Shown piece after piece: positions 59,291 to 64,000 of a stretch of 64,000 nucleotides of DNA. Below the pieces are notes generated by a model. That model was given only the letters and a program-made list of their open reading frames with translations. It searched no databases and was not told the DNA's origin. Position numbers and translations under genes: made by a program. Origin of the DNA: Norana najaformis. Its lineage: Eukaryota > Annelida > Clitellata > Crassiclitellata > Hormogastridae. Location: the NCBI GenBank assembly GCA_964023275.1, contig OZ029917.1:24866505-24930504 (forward strand). Direction: 5' to 3'. Positions within the stretch are counted from its first letter, which is position 1. Every line of letters begins with the position of its first letter.

Positions 59291-59464
59291 TTCAGGTACC
59301 TCGCTACGACGCTTATCGCTAGGCCGAATGATGTTGGAGTTTAGTCAGAAAAACAAGTCCATCAATATGCAAATAACGCTCATATTACTATAAAAGTCAC
59401 AATTTCAGCATTTCGGCCGCAGAAAAGCGCCCTCTGGGTTATTCCCTTGCAGCCTCCATAAGCG

Positions 59465-59930
59465 TAGAAGATTGTAATCGTAATCTCGATATTTCTAAAG
59501 CGCCCAACGAAAGTTAAGTCGCGGGAACCAGCTTATTCACAGGCGCTCAGTCAAAACAAAATCGACAGGCAAAAGGGTTCGGTTCCAGGTCAAGATCCAG
59601 GAGTCAGGCAGTCAGACAGTCGGACGGCTCACCGCCTTCTAAATAGGAACCTATTTAGATGGCCGTGGACGGCTACGGTGGATGATGTTTGAAATTGAAG
59701 CGAGAAGAGAGATAAGGGGAAGAGGAAGAATCAGGATAAGATTTTGGAAAAGAAGTTTTTTCAGTCTTGAGTGAAAGACCTGCGCAGAAACTGAAAGAGG
59801 TGAAGTGTTGGTGAGTTCGTATGATTGACCAGACAACTGTCGCAATTCTGGCTGGAGTTTATTTCAAAGGGGTGGGGCAGCTATGGCTATGGAGCGATTT
59901 CCAAATTTTAAGGATAAGGTGACGGGATGG
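59465..59930 (-). mobile_element. LINE 3' end, close relative of the 14.6-kb copy
   Basis: CGCCCAACGAAAGTTAAGTC, CCAGCTTATTCACAGGCGCT and CAAAACAAAATCGACAGGCA match 14590-14690 closely. The minus frame FHSRLKKLLFQNLILIL is the ORF2 end. Confidence 0.75.
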
Positions 59931-60817
59931 TTCCGACAGAGGTATTACGTCTCCAATTCTCCATTGAAGTGCCCAATTTTTTACGGATAGGGCCCTGGAG
60001 GTAAGAAGCCCCTGGCGATTATTTCTAATCTGTGGTTATATCTAGACTAACCAAAGATTTAAAGAAGGGTCTTTGGGACCAGCCCCAAAGGAATCGTGAA
60101 GTTTATCACCAAGCGAATGGATCTGAGTTATATCGTAACAAAATATTCGGTTCGGCAGATTTAGAATCAAGAGTAAGTTTTTGATAGTTTCGCTGTAAAA
60201 TATGCTGTGTATTCTTAACAGGTTTTGAGACGATGAGAGTTGTTTTTATAAATTATGTTAATTATTTATTAATAGTAAAAATACTTAGCTTTCCATTTAA
60301 TATAAAGGCGACTGAACGATGTTACCGTGTTTTATGAATATTCATATACATATTACTGCAAAAGGCCTGCTGTGTGACGGAGCGGAAAGCCTCCCAACAG
60401 GCTTTCTGCCGAAATGTTGTTGCCTCGCAAACTACCAGTGAACTATGCATGTCTTGAAGCGTTTGTTGTTTGTGTTGTAGTAAAGATTAGTCATTATAAA
60501 CGATAAACAGCGAGAGGGAAATATGCTGGCATGGCATTGAGAGAAGCTTTAGAGGCTTTGTGAAACGGCATTGCAGTGAACGACATAGCATGTCATTTTT
60601 GAATGTCGGCAAAAACTTTGCGTCGACTTCGCGATTGCAAAATCTCCTGGTTTTTCTGACGTATCGGAATCCGACCCGGCTTCTCCAATGATTTCTGATT
60701 TTGGACTGCAATTTTGACTTGAAGCGATCATCGATTGATGCCTTGAGCATTATGATAACGGCGCTATAGAAGTCATTAAATTAGATTAGAGTTAAGTTAG
60801 GCCGTTTATTCAAAGTT
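59931..60817. other. intergenic sequence with a SINE-tail fragment
   Basis: No gene. CATCGATTGATGCCTTGAGC and GGCGCTATAGAAGTCATTAA (60728-60790) echo the 3' part of the SINE at 21660. Confidence 0.4.
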
Positions 60818-61353
60818 TTCACAGTTCAGCAGGAACGTGAGCTGATGCAGTGCATCCAGATGATGGAAAGGGCTTTCTTTGGACTGACCAGGCAAAACGT
60901 CAGGAGTTTACCTTACGCATTAGCTGTGCGACTGAAAATCAACCATCCATTTCCACATGATGCCAAACTTGCAGGAGTAGATTGGTTGAATGATTTTATG
61001 AACAGACACACCAAACTAAGATTAAAGAAAACCAAGAAAGAAAAGAACAGATTGGTGGATGTGCATGCTGATGTACCAATCTACAGCAGTTACAGTAAGA
61101 AAAAGGTATTGCTGAGAAAGTGGAAACAGCAGACAGAAAAAAGGTACAAAGAAGGCAAAGAAAAACAAAAGAAAGACTTATGAGGAACCAGATCTGATTA
61201 AGAAGAATGTTACTGCTTAGTGTATGTTGAACCATTTACAAACAGTCACAGTGAGGAAGAATGGAGTGAATGCACATCCTTTCATCAACGGGTTCACGAG
61301 GAGTGCCCTGATGACAACCAATACTGTATGAGAACACTGTATGTCAGAGTCTG
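60818..61353 (+). mobile_element. internally deleted pogo-type element
   Basis: The plus strand encodes a helix-turn-helix region (GLTRQNVRSLPYALAVRLKI, LAGVDWLNDFMNRHTKLRL) that passes directly into a Lys-rich tract and, after a stop, a C-terminal zinc-finger-like piece (CLVYVEPF, HEECPDD). Pogo-derived transposases with such C-termini carry a DDE core between these parts, and it is missing here. The structure suggests internal deletion. Confidence 0.7.
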
Positions 61354-61644
61354 ACTAATACTTTGATGCAAAGTAGGCCTTGTCTGTAGCAATAGTCACT
61401 TATAGTTGACTAAGTTATATTAAACTAATTAGTCTGTCATTTTCGGTAGTACTGTGTAAGAATTTTTTTTTATTTCTACACATTTTAGTTAATTTTAAGA
61501 CTTATGTTATAGGCCTAATTTGTAGGTAGGATTCTACATTGTTGAATGTCAACACAATTTTTAGACTGCGGGTATCGGGTAATGTTTCATTTGGGTAACA
61601 GCATAGTACTAGCTGTGCTGAACTACCTAGTACCTATTATGCAG

Positions 61645-62890
61645 AATTGTAATTGTAATTGTAAACGAACATTTACAAAGCGCCACTTAGGAAACAGTGG
61701 CGCTCCCGACTTGAACAAACAAAAAGGATTTCAGGCGTTTGGGAGACTGGGTAGGAGAGAGACTAAGTAACTGAAGCCGCAGGTCAAGAGGAAGGGAGTT
61801 CCAGCTGGAAGGGCCAACAAAGGCAAAGCTCCTGGACTGAGCAGTCTTAGTGCAGACGCGAGGGACTACCAAGAGACCACGGGTAGCTGAGCGAAGGGAG
61901 GCATGGGCAGGCAACGAGGAAACCGGAATACAAAAAGAAGTTAAGTAGGATGGAGCAGAGCCTAGAAGGCAGTTGCGCTTAAGGATAAGAAACTTAAACT
62001 GGATGCGTTGACTGACAGGAAGCCAATTAAATGAATCACGAATAAAAGTAGATATATGGGCAGACTTTGGAAGACCACCAATAAGGCGTGCAGCAGCATT
62101 AAGTATAGACTGAAGCTTGGAGGTGTTAATTGCAGAAAGTCCAATATAGGCAGCAGTGCCAAAAAGTCAATCCTAGTGCAAATCAGGGCATGGACCAAGG
62201 TAGTGATCGCATGAAGAGGAAGCGAGTGACGAATAGAGCGGAGTTGTCATAGGTAGTAAAGACAAGAGCAGGATATATTATTTACATGGTCAGTCAGAGA
62301 AATAGTTTGATCCAGGATGATTCCGAGGTCACGGACTGAGGAAGAGAAGTGGATATGAGGGAAATTAGAGGAAATGGAACTAAAGTCAGTTTTGGCAAGC
62401 TGGACACGGCCACCTAGCCAGATATATTGAGTCTTATGAGGATTAAGACAGAGGCGGTTAGAAGACATCTAGAGATCTAGAACAGAGGTGGCCTCAAGGA
62501 TCCGCTCAACAACAGAGTGGCTGAGGCAGCCGGGCCATGAGTAAAGGATTGAGTGTCATCAGCACATTGGTGAGACGAAACACCCAAGGGAAGAAGTATA
62601 CTGGCCAGGTCAGTAGTATATAGGATATATAGAAGCGGTGCAAGTACCGAACCCTGTGGAAGACCATAGGGAATGTGAGTCCAGGCAGAGCGAGTGGGCC
62701 CAAGAATAACAGAAAGGGAGCGATCAGAAAGAAATGAGCGAAACCAAAGAAGAGCAGAGTCAGTAAGGCCAAAGGATTTAGACAGTCGTTCTAGGAGAAT
62801 GGAATGATCAACAGTGTCGAAGGCAGCACTAACGTCGTACAGAGCAAGAAGAGTGACATGGCCATGGTCAAAGGCATGAAAGATGTCAGT
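61645..62890 (-). mobile_element. LINE ORF2 3' portion with reverse-transcriptase remnants
   Basis: Minus-strand blocks run in order: a PYGLPQGSVLAPLLYILY-like motif and CADDTQ in place of YADD, then NPHKTQYIWLGGRVQLAKTD, SVRDLGIILDQTISLTDHV and FVGPSSWNSLPLDLRLQLL. The tail has GGAGCGCCACTG and (TTACAA)n-type sequence at 61645. Frameshifts separate the blocks. Confidence 0.85.
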
Positions 62891-63437
62891 TCGTTAAGTG
62901 TTAAATAATAAGTGTCTGCTGATGCTATGAAATGTTAGTGTTATGCAATTCTGCTCATGCTGTATTAGTTTCAATATTTTAATACTTATGGGGTAAAAGG
63001 CCCCATGAAGGCCTTTTGCCCATGCCTGGGGCAAAGACCTCCCTAAGTATAATTTAGAAAATGTTAAATATTTCCAAAAAAACTTTTATGTTTCCAAACA
63101 AATACAACATTTAGTACAATTAAGGAAGTACCTGTAGAAAAAATTTAGCTCAACACTAAACCATGTGCAGAAGAGCCACTTTTTCCTTAAAGGGGATTTT
63201 GCCCCATCTCACCCATACAGCAACGGTATCGGATGCCTGTCATCCGGCCATGAGAGGGAGAGTGTATCTGCTTTGCTAATTTGTAATAAAGGTTTTTTTC
63301 TGAAGTGACCCTTATGGTGGGGTGTTCCAGAAGTGACCATTACTTTAGGAGTGCTCCAGGTCCATTGTTCGCTTTAGGGATATTCTAGACCCATTGCTTA
63401 CTCTGGGGAATTCCAGGTTCATAACTATATACGTTAC
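62891..63437. other. intergenic sequence
   Basis: No gene. A 12-bp hairpin (GGGTAAAAGGCC, loop, GGCCTTTTGCCC; one mismatch) lies near 62991-63022. Confidence 0.4.
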
Positions 63438-63616
63438 TGTAGTGTATGCAGGGTCTAGCAGAATGCTTAACATTCATTGGCCAGCCAGGGTTGGCCCGCC
63501 AGAGGGCACAACTGACACACACATAAAACGATAGCCAACGCCTTAGGCCGGGAGTCAGAAATAAGCTAGCGAATTCATTGTATATGTACGGTTGATAAAT
63601 AAGGGGAAAATACACA
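63438..63616 (+). mobile_element. putative short 5' LTR of a Ty3/Gypsy-type element
   Basis: The stretch from TGTAGTGTATGC to GGAAAATACACA has TGTA/TACA ends and lies five bases before the primer-binding-site-like sequence. The left boundary is a guess, because the 3' LTR is outside the window. Confidence 0.5.
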
Positions 63617-63621
63617 ATAAC

Positions 63622-63634
63622 TGGCGACGAGGAT
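63622..63634 (+). promoter_or_regulatory. primer-binding-site-like sequence
   Basis: TGGCGACGAGGAT immediately follows the putative LTR, as in many invertebrate Ty3/Gypsy elements, where a host tRNA primes minus-strand synthesis. Confidence 0.7.
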
Positions 63635-63638
63635 TAAC

Positions 63639-64000
63639 ATGGCGGCATCCATCGGTAGGATCGACCCCTTTAACGACAAGGTGGAAGATTAGGCGATTTA
63701 TGTGGAACGCGTCGAACAGTACTTTATCACGAATAACATCAAGAAAGAGAAGCGGGTGCCAGCACTGCTCAGTCTCATTGGCGGGAAGACGTATGGCCTC
63801 CTTCGTAGTCTCACAGCCCCAGCCAAGCTGGCTACCAAAACATTCGACGAAATCGTGCAGGTCTTACAACGACATCTATCACCCAAACCACTGGTTATCG
63901 CCGAAAGGTTCCGTTTCCACAAACGTGATCAACGAGAGGGTGAATCGATTAACGCCTTCATCGTTCAGATTCGTAAACTGGCCGAGCACTGCGAGTTCGG
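63639..64000 (+). pseudogene. Ty3/Gypsy-type gag, early stop codon, cut by window edge
   Basis: An ATG at 63639 starts a gag-like frame (DPFNDKVED) that meets TAG at 63690-63692. The same frame then stays open to the window end, with typical gag blocks VERVEQYFITNNI, LLSLIGGKTYGLLRSL and RFRFHKRDQREGESI. The stop is at codon 18. The copy appears inactivated unless translation starts downstream. Confidence 0.85.

Overview
The window is animal nuclear DNA. Its genes are split by GT-AG (and a few GC-AG) introns, intergenic space is long and AT-rich, and there are many dispersed transposon relics, tRNA-derived SINEs and microsatellites. The one fully reconstructed host gene is a golgin closely resembling vertebrate GM130/GOLGA2. 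The LINE, piggyBac, pogo, CACTA-like and Ty3/Gypsy mix fits a marine invertebrate bilaterian (deuterostome or lophotrochozoan). I cannot fix the phylum from sequence alone.

Positions 1-11500 are mostly intergenic. A 2.35-kb DNA transposon (2039-4390) has CACTG-type termini and carries a roughly 560-residue transposase-like ORF with one frameshift. Next come a decayed Lys/Glu-rich coding relic with a duplicated exon-like block (6.1-7.7 kb), a solo LTR with a perfect 5-bp target duplication (9074-9582), and two copies of an unfamiliar ~140-bp repeat.

Positions 11553-20494 (+) hold the most remarkable gene: a single-pass receptor with a bacterial PstS-type phosphate-binding ectodomain, a transmembrane helix, a kinase-homology pseudokinase, and a degenerate class III (guanylate-type) cyclase domain. 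Phosphate-contact residues known from bacterial PstS are retained, while catalytic residues of both intracellular domains are lost. Its 6-kb intron is filled with a solo LTR, a piggyBac relic inserted in a LINE, a long trinucleotide repeat and a SINE. The last coding exon was not found.

Positions 20.5-32.2 kb hold no recognisable host gene, only SINE and LINE pieces, microsatellites and a ~280-bp duplicated segment.

Positions 32203-58270 (-) hold a 24-exon GOLGA2 orthologue, 961 codons. Every splice junction was read from the sequence and the frame is continuous. Its introns host a pogo relic, a nested pair of LINEs, further LINE tails, a SINE, a ghost copy of an exon, and diverged tandem repeats.

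Positions 58.3-64 kb are retrotransposon-rich: LINE tails, an internally deleted pogo copy, a LINE reverse transcriptase fragment, and at the right edge the 5' end of a Ty3/Gypsy-type element whose gag has an early stop codon.
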